NCBI RefSeq assembly: GCF_025370935.1
Contig: NC_133479.1
Coordinates: forward strand, 19,071,268 to 19,135,267
Length of the DNA stretch: 64,000 nt
Direction: 5' to 3'
From: Choristoneura fumiferana
Taxonomy: Eukaryota > Arthropoda > Insecta > Lepidoptera > Tortricidae
This document shows, piece by piece, positions 63,967-64,000 of the stretch (within the stretch, counting starts at the first letter, position 1; each line of letters starts with the position of its first letter). The notes below the pieces were generated by a model, which did not search any database, had not been told where the DNA came from, and saw only the letters and a list, made by a program, of their open reading frames with translations. The position numbers were made by a program, and so were the translations under genes.

Positions 63967-64000
63967 AAAAATCTACCACGGGCTTATTAATTACGCCAGA

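Overview
The window looks like nuclear DNA from a moth or butterfly. This rests on its AT-rich background and on many repeat types familiar from lepidopteran genomes: tRNA-derived SINEs, 5'-truncated non-LTR retrotransposon tails ending in (GAT)n, short Helitron-like elements ending CTAG|T, and many palindromic MITEs. The species cannot be told from the sequence. There is no bacterial-type gene organisation, no rRNA, no CRISPR, and no long conserved protein-coding gene. Nearly all of the longer reading frames are chance frames or pieces of transposons.

The window is best read as intergenic plus long-intron sequence around the 5' end of a plus-strand gene of unknown identity. The evidence is a CpG-rich stretch at about 15.46-15.74 kb, followed by an AUG-free leader-like segment that ends at a strong splice donor (AAG|GTAAGAATG, 16,073/16,074). 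About 33 kb downstream, a long polypyrimidine tract runs into CAG|GTACGT (49,052/49,053), and a second donor lies 29 nt further on. That site fits either a 29-nt micro-exon or a recursive splice site. Several GC- or homeodomain-motif-rich unique islands (about 3.2, 7.1, 21.0, 46.8, 51.3, 53.0, 55.0, 59.3 and 60.3 kb) are candidate regulatory elements. Their status cannot be settled from one sequence.

Region by region. 0-15 kb is dense in repeats: a 539-bp TA-flanked inverted-repeat element split by a retrotransposon tail, an inverted SINE pair at 7.5-8.1 kb, a large palindromic element and a near-perfect MITE at 8.7-9.3 kb, an interrupted 11-bp minisatellite at 10.35-10.93 kb, and a PIF/Harbinger-like MITE at 13.6 kb. 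15-16.1 kb holds the candidate promoter and exon. 16-45 kb is mainly repeat-littered putative intron. It includes two retrotransposon insertions with target-site duplications (one with an internal inversion), a complete SINE with a 15-bp duplication, and a MITE nested in a SINE. 46-50 kb combines CpG-rich islands, a local duplication and the candidate micro-exon. 50-64 kb carries a Helitron-like element with both ends, a long (TG)n array, more palindromic MITEs and quieter AT-rich sequence.

No working transposase or reverse transcriptase is present. All mobile elements here are non-autonomous or 5'-truncated, so they depend on proteins encoded elsewhere.
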